A DNA stretch of 24,989 nt from a virus, in IMG/VR virus record IMGVR_UViG_3300008050_000291, positions 1 through 24,989 of that record, one strand, 5' to 3'. This document shows, piece after piece, positions 5,241 through 12,417 of this stretch (position 1 is its first letter; each line of letters starts with the position of its first letter). A program made the position numbers and the translations under genes. The notes beneath the pieces are model-generated. The model searched no databases and was not told the DNA's origin. It saw only the letters and a list, made by a program, of their open reading frames with translations.

Positions 5241-6106
5241 TGGAATTAAGCATCCGTAAAGTAACCACGGACTGGCAGGAAATGCCTAGTGGTTTGACTT
5301 ATATGATAATAGGTCAACCTAAAACTGGGAAAACAACTGCCGCAAGTGCGTGGAGTAGTAAGGGTCAAGCTGGTGTTCTTATGATAGACACTGACCTTGG
5401 CTCTGACTTCGTTGATGGAGCAAATACTGTAACCTGTTCTTCTTTGAATGCACCTACCAGAGAGAAAACTCTTGACGGTAAAGTAGTCAGAGAAGGCGGG
5501 CAACCAGTATTGGAGGTAATACCTCCTAAAGAGCGAGGACATTTTGTCCGTTCAGGCCCTGATAAAGGTCAACCGTTGGAAACTTATTCTTTGATAGAGG
5601 TATATCTATATCTTAAAGAGAATTGGGACTCATTACCATATGATACTATAGTCATTGATACACTAGGTCAAGTCAATCGTTGGATTGAAGATGTAGTAAC
5701 AAATGAACTTGGTATAAATGAGATGGGTGAAGGCCAATGGGGAGCCGATTGGGGTAAAGCTCGTAAGAAACATCTCGACGTCGTAAAGCGATTCCAAGAA
5801 CTAATTAAGCAGAAAGGTGGAAACCTTGTGCTTGTAGTTCACAGTAAGACAAGTACACTTACTGATGGCAAAGTTCAACTTATGCCAGAATTGCCACGTG
5901 GTTTGGCTTATGGTCTCACCGCTTCAGCCGATGTTGTAGGTTATACTACAGGTAGTCGTGATGATGAAAAGTATTATATTTCTTTTCTCTCATACGATGA
6001 AAGAGCTGTTGGCAGTAGACTTAAGCCTCTTGCACAAAAGACGTTACCCTTAAACTATGAATCAATAGCTAAAGAAGTTATTGGTTTTAAAACAGAAAAG
6101 GAGTAA
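5240..6106 (+). CDS. Sak4/AAA_24-type RecA-like phage ATPase (288 aa)
   Basis: A RecA-fold P-loop protein. Walker A is GQPKTGKTT (25-33), an early acidic strand is LMIDTDLGSD (about 49-58), and a Walker B-like segment is TIVIDTLGQ. Length and motif order fit the phage nucleotide-binding AAA_24/Sak4 group, whose members promote single-strand annealing recombination with an SSB partner. An SSB-like gene follows six bases after, which supports the call. The ATG at 5240 overlaps the E1-like stop, so this replication gene is probably co-translated with the ubiquitin-like cassette. RecA/UvsX-type full recombinases are longer, making Sak4-like the better reading. Confidence 0.8.
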   Translation: MELSIRKVTTDWQEMPSGLTYMIIGQPKTGKTTAASAWSSKGQAGVLMIDTDLGSDFVDGANTVTCSSLNAPTREKTLDGKVVREGGQPVLEVIPPKERGHFVRSGPDKGQPLETYSLIEVYLYLKENWDSLPYDTIVIDTLGQVNRWIEDVVTNELGINEMGEGQWGADWGKARKKHLDVVKRFQELIKQKGGNLVLVVHSKTSTLTDGKVQLMPELPRGLAYGLTASADVVGYTTGSRDDEKYYISFLSYDERAVGSRLKPLAQKTLPLNYESIAKEVIGFKTEKE

Positions 6107-6112
6107 TAGCAT

Positions 6113-6715
6113 ATGGCTATATTCAGACCACAGCCCGCTACTGGCGGTAGTTATCTAGGTTATCAAAATGCAGGTATTTCATCATTTAACGACAGAGCAG
6201 ATGAGTTCGGTTGGGCAGATGTATATATCGTTGTTAACCTTAAACTAGAAAATAGTCAATACGAACAGCCAATGAGTATCGCTGGTAGTTTTGACACAGA
6301 GCCCGATGGCAACATCAAGGATTGCACACTGCTGAGACGGTTGTATTACTTGTTTGATGCTATTGGGTTTCAAGGCGGAGTAACCAAAGAAGGTGATTTC
6401 GAAGATGCGGATGGAAATCCCATTGACGATATTAGAGGTTATTTAGAAGAGCATTATGCTCCTGTCTTTCCCGCAGAACCAACAATGGATTATCACGTTT
6501 ATCTTTATAAAGAATGGAATGATAAGGAACAAAAGGCCTACACTCGTGTAGTACCCAAAATGGTTCGTAATACTTCCAATGATAAAAAGGACTTTCAGGG
6601 ATATATTGATTTCTGTAAAGGAAAGGGCGTAATAAAAGAATACGATGGGACTGCACCAACTCCCTCAGGTACAGCAAACCCCACAGGGGGTAACACTACC
6701 CAAACATCCTTCTAA
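6113..6715 (+). CDS. probable phage single-stranded DNA-binding (SSB-like) protein (200 aa)
   Basis: The N-terminal half is rich in beta-strand patterns (ADVYIVVNLKLEN, PMSIAGSFDTEP), followed by an acidic segment (KEGDFEDADGNPIDD, about 88-102), more strands, and from about residue 183 a disordered Pro/Thr/Gly/Asn tail ending in Phe. An OB-like core plus a flexible tail with a C-terminal Phe is the SSB pattern, although the tail lacks the usual acidic residues. It sits between the Sak4-like ATPase and the primase-helicase, the usual SSB position. AAAAGGAG precedes the start. I cannot confirm the OB fold without a structure prediction. Confidence 0.5.
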   Translation: MAIFRPQPATGGSYLGYQNAGISSFNDRADEFGWADVYIVVNLKLENSQYEQPMSIAGSFDTEPDGNIKDCTLLRRLYYLFDAIGFQGGVTKEGDFEDADGNPIDDIRGYLEEHYAPVFPAEPTMDYHVYLYKEWNDKEQKAYTRVVPKMVRNTSNDKKDFQGYIDFCKGKGVIKEYDGTAPTPSGTANPTGGNTTQTSF

Positions 6716-6729
6716 AAGAGCAATTCTAA

Positions 6730-8550
6730 TTGCACTGGGTAGAAGTAGCGATAGGGAGTCCTCGCAACAGGGGACTCCTTATCCCAATAGAGGAAATGCA
6801 CCTCTATGTCCTTGATGAAGGAGATACAAAACCTGTTTATCGTAGTATGTATCTTTACGATGAAGAAGGTAAAGACTATGTAAATAAAAATGGTACTCTA
6901 AAGAATTACTTTGGTACTAGATTTATAGATGAAGTCTTAATTGATATCGACAAAGGGCAGAATTCAGATGCCTTCACTTTAAAGAATGCACAAGGTATTT
7001 TATATGAATTAGAACAACTTGGAGTTCAAGCCGGAGCAATTCAGCCTTACTTTAGTGGAACTGGATACCATATCGCCTTAAGTGGTGAGGTATTTAATTT
7101 TCCCGCAAGTAAAGACCTTCCTTTTGTAGTAAAAAATACTATGACAAGTTTAATTGAAGGTCTTGATGCTAGTGTATATCAAAGGACAGGCATCTACCGC
7201 CTTCCACATACCTTAAATGAAAAACGTGGGTATTTTAAAGTTCCATTGGATATAACAGAACTAATGGGTCTTGGAGTAAAAGAAATCTTAAAGATAGCTG
7301 AAACTCAAAGACTTAATTATGATTATCCAGACTTATGGGGTGATGGTGAGCTTGAAGAGCACGTTATCACTGAAGTACCAAAGATAAGGGCTTTAAAAAC
7401 GGTAGTAGAACCTCGAAACATTGTGCCTTGTGTACAACAAATGTATAAAGATGGCCCCAGTCAGGGCAATAGAAACAATATTATTTTACGTATTGCTTCT
7501 CATTTTAGACGTAACGGTATTCCCTCAGATGCTACTAAAGCTTCCTTATTGTATTGGAATGACAATCAATTAGAAGAAACTGTAGTTCACGAGAAGATTG
7601 AAGCTGTCTATAACGCTGGATACAAATACAGTTGTCACGATAACATAATGAAAGAGTATTGTAAACCTCATTGCATACATTATAATAGGAAAGATTATCT
7701 TATTGATGTACATACAAGTGATGATTTACATAAAGAACTGCGAGAAAGATTAACTTCTGATTTCTCTGGTAGAGTAATTGATTTAGCAAGGAATTTAGGT
7801 ATAAACAGAGATGTTATTATCTTTCCCGGTGAATTAGTTACTGTATTTGGTTCTACAGGTGCTAATAAAACTACATTGGCTCATAATCTTGTTTTAGGTT
7901 ATGACTCTTTGTATGATATTATTCGTACTGAATGGCAGGTACCCACACTTTATCTTTCATTAGAATTAAGTGGTTGGTATATGCACAGAAGAAGTCTTCA
8001 GATAATCAGCGGCAAAGACAAGGACTATGTCAATGAAAATTATGATTCATTGTATGAAGCTCATCACGGGCAATTACAACACATTGTTTTCCAGACTATA
8101 TCTCCTACAATAGAACAAATTAAGGAGAAGGTTAAAGAGCTTAACCCCGCTTGCGTAGTTGTTGATTATATTGACCTTATCGAACCTCCGAAAGGAATTC
8201 GAGGAGAGTATGAAACCATTAGGTACATCTCTCACCAGTTAAGTAATCTAGCTGTAAATTATGATTGTATCATAATACAGATATCTCAGATATCAAGAAC
8301 ATACAGTAGAGACCAAGTATTAGACTTGTATGCTGGTAAAGGTTCTGGAGCAATAGAAAACGCATCACGAAAAGTAGTAGGTATTGAAGGCGAAGCTAAC
8401 AGTACTGCTAAGAGCGTTTCTTTGTTTAAGAACAGTGATGGAGATTTGTTTGAAGGCGTAAAGCTAGAATGGACACCATCATTTAGACTACGGAGGGAAG
8501 ATTATGCACCATCGCTTGATAGTAGCGTCGTCACAAGACGCCAAAAGTGA
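6730..8550 (+). CDS. AEP primase / DnaB-type helicase fusion (606 aa)
   Basis: Predicted to unwind DNA and make primers at the replication fork. The N-terminal half has archaeo-eukaryotic primase features: LIDIDKG with Asp72 and Asp74, SGTGYHIAL with His114, then IYRLPHTLNEKRGYFKVPL. The C-terminal half is a RecA-fold helicase with Walker A GSTGANKTT (374-382, Lys380) and Walker B VVVDYIDLI (Asp479), then a QISQISR segment like DnaB motif H3. The Walker A motif has Asn where the Gly before Lys is usual. The chosen start is a TTG at 6730, since the first in-frame ATG (6796) has its GAGG only two bases away. The domain order resembles fused phage primase-helicases but with an AEP rather than TOPRIM primase. 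Confidence 0.85.
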   Translation: MHWVEVAIGSPRNRGLLIPIEEMHLYVLDEGDTKPVYRSMYLYDEEGKDYVNKNGTLKNYFGTRFIDEVLIDIDKGQNSDAFTLKNAQGILYELEQLGVQAGAIQPYFSGTGYHIALSGEVFNFPASKDLPFVVKNTMTSLIEGLDASVYQRTGIYRLPHTLNEKRGYFKVPLDITELMGLGVKEILKIAETQRLNYDYPDLWGDGELEEHVITEVPKIRALKTVVEPRNIVPCVQQMYKDGPSQGNRNNIILRIASHFRRNGIPSDATKASLLYWNDNQLEETVVHEKIEAVYNAGYKYSCHDNIMKEYCKPHCIHYNRKDYLIDVHTSDDLHKELRERLTSDFSGRVIDLARNLGINRDVIIFPGELVTVFGSTGANKTTLAHNLVLGYDSLYDIIRTEWQVPTLYLSLELSGWYMHRRSLQIISGKDKDYVNENYDSLYEAHHGQLQHIVFQTISPTIEQIKEKVKELNPACVVVDYIDLIEPPKGIRGEYETIRYISHQLSNLAVNYDCIIIQISQISRTYSRDQVLDLYAGKGSGAIENASRKVVGIEGEANSTAKSVSLFKNSDGDLFEGVKLEWTPSFRLRREDYAPSLDSSVVTRRQK

Positions 8551-9169
8551 ACACATAAATTCCAAGACTGTTAGTAATGAAGTAGTAAGCTGGTTAGATG
8601 ACCAAGGATTTGCAAGCCAAGGTGGTAGATGGGCAAGTGGCCCGTCTGATTGGTATGTAATCGGTGGTAGATGGTCGGGTTGTTTAGAACAATACGAACA
8701 TAATGCGGATTATAAAGAATGTATAAAATTCGCAAAAACTCTTGGTGAGCCAGAAGAGCATAAAGGTCACGATTGGAATTTGTTTGTTCCTACTGGTTTT
8801 ATCAAAAAACACCAAGCTGAACTGAATCAATGGTGGCAACATAAAACAGGGACAGATTCTACTCATCCTTGGTTAAGAGACTCTTACCAAAGTGAAGGTT
8901 ATGAAGGTGATAGTATGCCTCTTACTGAAAGTCTATGGAAATACTTTAGTCAAAAAGATGATTCAAGATTCACTTACCAATGTGAAGAGTCTTGGCAAAT
9001 GGTAGACAGATGGGATAGAACAGCTGATGACATAGACTATGGTGAAGATACAGTTTGGGACGATTTAAAGGGGAAGTGGATTACTACTGACCCTGATGAT
9101 TTTCTTCAAGAAACTAATCAAAATAGTAATGACCAAATCTGGCTAACAGTAGTGGATTATCATTATTAA
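8504..9169 (+). CDS. hypothetical Trp-rich phage protein (221 aa)
   Basis: GGAGG at 8493-8497 fixes the ATG at 8504, inside the primase-helicase gene (47-base overlap). The protein is acidic with many Trp and Asp residues. A segment GGRWASGPSDWYVIGGRWSG (about 41-60) repeats the element GGRW-x-S-G and resembles a motif I have seen in other phage hypotheticals. A second Trp/Asp-rich stretch lies near residues 165-200. There are no membrane segments or Cys pairs. Function unknown; it may be an accessory replication or host-interaction factor given its place between the helicase and the Gp157-like gene. Confidence 0.7.
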   Translation: MHHRLIVASSQDAKSEHINSKTVSNEVVSWLDDQGFASQGGRWASGPSDWYVIGGRWSGCLEQYEHNADYKECIKFAKTLGEPEEHKGHDWNLFVPTGFIKKHQAELNQWWQHKTGTDSTHPWLRDSYQSEGYEGDSMPLTESLWKYFSQKDDSRFTYQCEESWQMVDRWDRTADDIDYGEDTVWDDLKGKWITTDPDDFLQETNQNSNDQIWLTVVDYHY

Positions 9170-9178
9170 GGAGGCTGT

Positions 9179-9718
9179 ATGGCTAGTACAAAAGAGCTAA
9201 TAGGATTAGCAATCGACACAGAGTTGGAGATAATTCTTGAACAAGATGACGAAAGGAAACTTGACTTAGAAAAGTCACTTCAAGTATTACATCATCAACT
9301 AAGGTCTAAAGTCGATAAAATAGACCACTTCCTAGTTGAAGTTAACCGTAAGGAAAGTTTAATAGATACTGAAATCGAAGTCTATAAAGACGAGATTGAA
9401 AGACTTAAGAATCGTAAGCACGCCGCTGAGAGGACAAAGGAATTCTTTAATCAAGTATTGTTACCTATGGTTATAGAAGAAGTAGGAGATGAACAAGGTG
9501 TTTGGCAGACTGATACCGCTCGATATAAGTTATATGAATCATATGGCCCAGTATTGATAAACGCTGAAGAGCTCGACAGTAAGTATAAAACGGTAGAAAT
9601 TATCGAGAAAATTGATAAGAAAACCGCTAGGGCTGATGCAATGTCTGCCGATAAAGAAGGGAAAAATCTTCCTCTTGGAGTCGACATTTTAAAAGTTAAA
9701 CGAGTAAGGAGAAGCTAA
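9179..9718 (+). CDS. Siphovirus Gp157-like coiled-coil protein (179 aa)
   Basis: A long charged coiled coil (about residues 28-105), then a short beta region (GVWQTDTARYKLYES) and a basic end (LKVKRVRRS), is the architecture of the Gp157 family (PF05565), common in phage replication modules and first noted in Streptococcus phages. The family's molecular role is not settled; its usual neighbours are Sak/Erf/RecT recombinases and SSB, and here a Sak4-like gene and an SSB-like gene lie upstream. AAGGAGG gives a clear start at 9179. Confidence 0.78.
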   Translation: MASTKELIGLAIDTELEIILEQDDERKLDLEKSLQVLHHQLRSKVDKIDHFLVEVNRKESLIDTEIEVYKDEIERLKNRKHAAERTKEFFNQVLLPMVIEEVGDEQGVWQTDTARYKLYESYGPVLINAEELDSKYKTVEIIEKIDKKTARADAMSADKEGKNLPLGVDILKVKRVRRS

Positions 9719-9719
9719 T

Positions 9720-9947
9720 ATGGCTAAATTTACTTCAATACGTCAACATTCTCAAAAAAGTTACGTCAAGGCCGCATTGTTATCAGGTGGTAAAATAACA
9801 CCTATGACAGCGTTAAATTCTTGGGGTATAATGAGACTGGCGGCTATAATTCACACACTTAGACACAAAGAAGGGTACAATATTGATACTAGAATGGTTA
9901 AGAGACCAAATGGTTCCGAATTCGCTCAATACTCTATCTCAGCATAG
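9720..9947 (+). CDS. small helix-turn-helix protein (75 aa)
   Basis: The segment GGKITPMTALNSWGIMRLAAIIHTLRHKEGY (split here: GGKITPMTALNSWGI then MRLAAIIHTLRHKEGY) matches the phage HTH_39-type pattern of Ile-Thr-x-x-x-Ala...Gly-(I)-x-Arg-Leu-Ala-x-x-Ile-x-x-Leu-Arg, followed by a short winged-like strand (DTRMVKRPNG). It probably binds DNA. AAGGAGAAG precedes the start, two bases after the Gp157-like stop. It might regulate the block or assist replication initiation. The fold is likely; the target is unknown. Confidence 0.72.
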   Translation: MAKFTSIRQHSQKSYVKAALLSGGKITPMTALNSWGIMRLAAIIHTLRHKEGYNIDTRMVKRPNGSEFAQYSISA

Positions 9948-10275
9948 TAATGCTGTAACTTCAATAGCGCCCTATAGAATAGAAGGCGGTATGTTTGCAT
10001 TTGATGACCCAACTACTGGATTAGTCAGAGAACCGTTTATCGGTGGAGCAAACTATTGGATGGATAAGTGGAGTGGTAAAAGTAATTCCTGTACAATAAC
10101 ATTTTCTGCATATCCTTTGCCAGATTATGATGTTAAATTGGAATTAAAGGATACCCACCTTATAAATGGGAGCAATTACGATGACCAAGAAGGTCGTAAC
10201 ATATGGTTATGTCCTGCGTTATTTAAGTATTTTGCAAGTGCGCCTAAAGAACTATATATTAAAAATATTAGTTAA
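9883..10275 (+). CDS. DUF6717-like hypothetical protein (130 aa)
   Basis: The conserved-looking core runs from PYRIEGGMFAFDDP through GLVREPFIGGANYW and CTITFSAYPLPDY to IWLCPALFKYF and PKELY. That sequence of motifs matches, from memory, the DUF6717 family, which has no known function. Two starts are possible: the TTG at 9883 with AAGG at about 9870-9874, or the ATG at 9910; both lie inside the HTH gene. The stop overlaps the HNH start as TAATG. Trp/Cys/Phe-rich conservation suggests an enzyme or ligand pocket, but nothing catalytic is identifiable. Confidence 0.7.
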   Translation: MILEWLRDQMVPNSLNTLSQHSNAVTSIAPYRIEGGMFAFDDPTTGLVREPFIGGANYWMDKWSGKSNSCTITFSAYPLPDYDVKLELKDTHLINGSNYDDQEGRNIWLCPALFKYFASAPKELYIKNIS

Positions 10276-10718
10276 TGGCAAAAATCACCAAAGCTCAATT
10301 TCAGGTAGTTCTCGAACCTGTTCATAGAACATTTTGGAAGCAAGCGTATAAGAAGATGCGAAGAAAAATCTCATCTTTGAAATCGTCATTAAAAAAACGC
10401 TCAGATTTAGCAGGAGTTGATTGTATAATCACTACTGAAGAACTTGATGCGATATTTTATTCGTCATATGGAACTCCGTGTAAGTATTGTGAAAAGATAC
10501 TTAATATCCGTACGATTGCTTGCGACCATATTGTACCTTTGAAAAAAAGTGGCCCTAGTATTATAAGTAATCTTCAATTAATTTGTCGCACCTGTAATAC
10601 AAGAAAAGGCCCTTTAGACGAAGTCGATTTTCAAATGGTTATGAATTGGATAAAAGAACAGCCTGAAGAGCTTGGTGTGTATTTATTAAGAAAGTTAGCT
10701 AAAGGAGGTAGGTATTAA
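10275..10718 (+). CDS. HNH endonuclease (147 aa)
   Basis: A zinc-coordinated HNH domain at residues 69-112: CKYC (Cys69, Cys72), the catalytic ACDHIVPL with Asp84-His85, Asn99 in ISNLQLIC, and CRTCN (Cys104, Cys107) before RKG. These cover the residues expected for a beta-beta-alpha metal nuclease. About 65 basic helical residues precede the domain and may bind DNA. It lies in the middle of the operon with TAATG overlaps on both sides, so it is either an integrated phage nuclease or a domesticated homing enzyme. Packaging-associated HNH proteins usually sit next to terminase, which is not in this window. Confidence 0.88.
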   Translation: MAKITKAQFQVVLEPVHRTFWKQAYKKMRRKISSLKSSLKKRSDLAGVDCIITTEELDAIFYSSYGTPCKYCEKILNIRTIACDHIVPLKKSGPSIISNLQLICRTCNTRKGPLDEVDFQMVMNWIKEQPEELGVYLLRKLAKGGRY

Positions 10719-10804
10719 TGGATGTACTTACATTTGTCTTTATATCAAATTTTATTGTTCTTGGACTACTTGTCTGGAACAGTCGATTGAGAGATAAAGA
10801 ATGA
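10718..10804 (+). CDS. single-pass membrane microprotein (28 aa)
   Basis: AAAGGAGG at 10701-10708 and a 9-base spacer give one of the best ribosome binding sites in the window. The ATG overlaps the HNH stop and the TGA overlaps the next ATG (ATGA at 10801-10804). The product is one hydrophobic helix (about residues 3-20) followed by WNSRLRDKE, so it should insert with its basic end in the cytoplasm. Function unknown. Position and signals argue strongly that it is translated. Confidence 0.7.
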   Translation: MDVLTFVFISNFIVLGLLVWNSRLRDKE

Positions 10805-11199
10805 CTCATAATTACGAGTATTATTTAAAGAAATTTCATAGTATAGTTCCTGATTTTACTGAAAAGATACCAGTTGATTTACCTGATGGTAACAATTTCG
10901 AAGTTGAAATCACTACTGAAAATCTAAAAGGTCTAGAAAGTTTAGAAGCTTCCGGGTTATACAGTCAATTTGAAAAGAATTGGAAAGAACACTATGGTGA
11001 TTTCATAATGTCCAGTGTAACTGGAAAAACAAGATATCTGTGGACAATACTTAAACAAGAAGATGACTGTGGAATAGTCACTTTTTATATGGATAAAGAG
11101 TATAGTGGTTTAGCTGAAAATCTTTTAACAAGATTAGCAGACCTTATACAAGCGAAAGGAGCTGAAAGTATTGCTAAACCTATATCGGGAGAATCATAA
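10801..11199 (+). CDS. hypothetical protein (132 aa)
   Basis: Coupled to the preceding membrane microprotein by an ATGA overlap. The soluble, mildly acidic protein shows a mixed alpha/beta pattern: helical ends (YEYYLKKFHS; ENLLTRLADLIQAKG) around strands (NNFEVEITTEN; CGIVTFYMDKE). No conserved catalytic set or metal site is evident and I do not recognise the family. It is followed without a gap by the next gene. Confidence 0.62.
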   Translation: MTHNYEYYLKKFHSIVPDFTEKIPVDLPDGNNFEVEITTENLKGLESLEASGLYSQFEKNWKEHYGDFIMSSVTGKTRYLWTILKQEDDCGIVTFYMDKEYSGLAENLLTRLADLIQAKGAESIAKPISGES

Positions 11200-11394
11200 A
11201 TGAAAAAAATAGATTTGAAACCAAATACTATAAGTGTAATGCAAATATTTCACGATAAATGGTGTAAATCAAATACAAAAAAAGGTCGCATTGCAACTTT
11301 ATGTAATTGTAACCCAGATATGAATATAGTAGAAACAGATGGTACTGAAGAAAGTGTTGGGTCTGCTTTAGGTATTAAGCCGGAAAATGAATGA
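11200..11394 (+). CDS. small hypothetical protein (64 aa)
   Basis: GGGAG lies 9 bases before the ATG. A basic N-terminal half (DLKPNTISVMQIFHDKWCKS) with CKS, LCNCN Cys residues is followed by an acidic tail. The three Cys (positions near 22, 35 and 37) are too few and oddly spaced for a standard zinc ribbon. Ends in an ATGA overlap with the next gene. Unassigned. Confidence 0.58.
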   Translation: MKKIDLKPNTISVMQIFHDKWCKSNTKKGRIATLCNCNPDMNIVETDGTEESVGSALGIKPENE

Positions 11395-11588
11395 TGGAAA
11401 ACTTTAAATTTCTATGGCAATCGGTATTGGAAGCAGAAAATTTCCCAGCTTGGGAACTTTATGTTTTGTTTACCTTGTTATTAATGATAAGTATCATTAT
11501 AAGATGTGCTAGAATTGAAGAAAAGTTAAACAGAAATTTCGAATTGATGACAGAGTTGGTGGAAGAAATTGGAAAGGAGATTTTCTAA
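11391..11588 (+). CDS. membrane-anchored small protein (65 aa)
   Basis: Starts at the ATG of an ATGA overlap (a second ATG at 11394 is also possible). A hydrophobic segment (about residues 22-38, LYVLFTLLLMISIIIRC) is followed by a charged amphipathic helix (RIEEKLNRNFELMTELVEEI), giving a membrane anchor with a cytoplasmic coiled coil. The arrangement repeats that of the protein at 1853-2092. Its TAA overlaps the next ATG. Function unknown. Confidence 0.65.
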   Translation: MMENFKFLWQSVLEAENFPAWELYVLFTLLLMISIIIRCARIEEKLNRNFELMTELVEEIGKEIF

Positions 11589-11809
11589 TGGAAAAACCTA
11601 TAACAGCAGTGCGAGATACTATTGACAGATTAAGAGAGTATAAAGATTTAACATCTAACGCTATTTCTATAGCAGGATGTATTCAATTATACGAAAAGTG
11701 TCTAAAGAAAGGAACCATAAAAAAGTATGGAGCTGGTTATAATAGGTTGGAACAGCTTAAAAGTAGGTATCATCGTGGAGAACGATATTTTGCAAGAACA
11801 AAAAAATAA
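11588..11809 (+). CDS. small basic hypothetical protein (73 aa)
   Basis: AAAGGAG precedes a TAATG-coupled ATG. The protein is Lys/Arg-rich and helical (RDTIDRLREYKDL; NRLEQLKSRYHRGERYF), with an overall charge suited to nucleic acid binding. No family recognised. The next gene begins inside its 3' end. Confidence 0.58.
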   Translation: MEKPITAVRDTIDRLREYKDLTSNAISIAGCIQLYEKCLKKGTIKKYGAGYNRLEQLKSRYHRGERYFARTKK

Positions 11810-12047
11810 TCCACTTATACCAAAGCACACTCTTCAAGATGAGGAGTTAGTTGTATTGCTAAAAGCATTAGATTACTACGCTAAAATTCCGTTAGATTTG
11901 GGAGATGGTAGTGAAGTTATTGCAGAAAATATAGCTAAAGAATTGCGCAATAAAGCAGGTTGGGAAAAGTATAGCAAGTCTCAAGTGGACGAGATAGAAA
12001 AGATGCCTTCTCATTTACATCAAACCTGTGAAGTCTGTGACGATTAA
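11775..12047 (+). CDS. hypothetical acidic protein (about 90 aa)
   Basis: The frame is open from an ATG at 11727, but that would give an 83-base overlap and an unlike N-terminus. A GTG at 11775 with AGTAGG seven bases ahead, or a TTG at 11790 with GGAG nine bases ahead, is more likely; 11775 is used here. The soluble product contains EELVVLLKALDYYAKIPLDLGDG and ends in HQTCEVCDD, with one CxxC pair. Function unknown. Confidence 0.55.
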   Translation: MENDILQEQKNNPLIPKHTLQDEELVVLLKALDYYAKIPLDLGDGSEVIAENIAKELRNKAGWEKYSKSQVDEIEKMPSHLHQTCEVCDD

Positions 12048-12059
12048 CAAGGAGTTGAA

Positions 12060-12335
12060 ATGAAAAATTTCATACCAGTAATCGAAAAATCCGTGGCTTT
12101 ACCTCCACGAACGACGCACCAAAATAAGATGGCTAATCGCTGGCATTTTCTAGCGAATATGAAGGTAGGGGACAGTGTTTTCTTTCCTGTGGAAGTTATC
12201 AAGGCCGCTTCGGCCTCGAGTGCAGTTTGGAGACATACCAAGCTTTTAAAAGAGCAAGGTAAGCGTGTCAAATTTTCTACCCGTAAAAGGAAAGAAAATG
12301 GGGTACTTGGTATGCGCATCTGGCGTATACAGTAG
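12060..12335 (+). CDS. small basic phage protein with a VGDSVFFP motif (91 aa)
   Basis: AAGGAG precedes the start. The sequence has a compact MKVGDSVFFPVEV strand turn at about residues 34-46, an Ala/Ser helix, then a basic C-terminus (LKEQGKRVKFSTRKRKENG...MRIWRI). This layout resembles small phage proteins in which L-x-x-M-x-x-GDS precedes an HTH-like region, so nucleic acid binding is plausible. The family resemblance is from memory. The six-base hairpin AGGCCG/CGGCCT inside the gene simply encodes the Ala/Ser stretch. Confidence 0.65.
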   Translation: MKNFIPVIEKSVALPPRTTHQNKMANRWHFLANMKVGDSVFFPVEVIKAASASSAVWRHTKLLKEQGKRVKFSTRKRKENGVLGMRIWRIQ

Positions 12336-12346
12336 AAGGAAATAAA

Positions 12347-12415
12347 ATGGGGGAGTTAAAAGGATATGAAAGTCTGATTCGCTGGTTGGCAGTGAAGAAC
12401 TCCCCCGTAATTTAA
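12347..12415 (+). CDS. leader-type micro-ORF (22 aa)
   Basis: ATG at 12347 follows GAAGGA at 12335-12340 and encodes a 22-residue peptide (MGELKGYESLIRWLAVKNSP then VI). The TAA at 12413-12415 lies two bases before the ATG of the next gene, which has no ribosome binding site of its own. The micro-ORF therefore looks like a translational-coupling leader, and the same bases form a stem-loop (see 12349-12406). Confidence 0.5.
   Translation: MGELKGYESLIRWLAVKNSPVI
12349..12406 (+). promoter_or_regulatory. stem-loop spanning the micro-ORF
   Basis: GGGGGAGTT at 12349-12357 and AACTCCCCC at 12398-12406 are a perfect 9-base inverted repeat. The left arm begins in the micro-ORF start codon and the right arm ends 11 bases before the start of the Cys-pair protein at 12418. 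Folding would hide the micro-ORF start; translation of the micro-ORF would open the hairpin. This is a plausible translational switch. No T-run follows, so it is not a standard terminator. Confidence 0.5.
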
Positions 12416-12417
12416 TT

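Noticed and set aside
5246-5542. Leftward 98-aa ORF opposite the Sak4-like gene
   Set aside because: It runs antisense through the region encoding Walker A, which is clearly coding on the + strand.
6796-8550. Primase-helicase starting at the ATG at 6796
   Set aside because: The GAGG is only two bases from that ATG, and the frame upstream to the TTG at 6730 reads as plausible protein; the exact start remains uncertain.
12202-12216. AGGCCG/CGGCCT hairpin as a terminator or regulatory element
   Set aside because: It lies inside a coding frame, has a three-base loop and no T-run, and is explained by Ala/Ser codons.
12044-12319. Leftward 91-aa ORF opposite 12060-12335
   Set aside because: It is an antisense shadow of a gene with a good ribosome binding site; its product has no family features and there is no matching leftward operon here.
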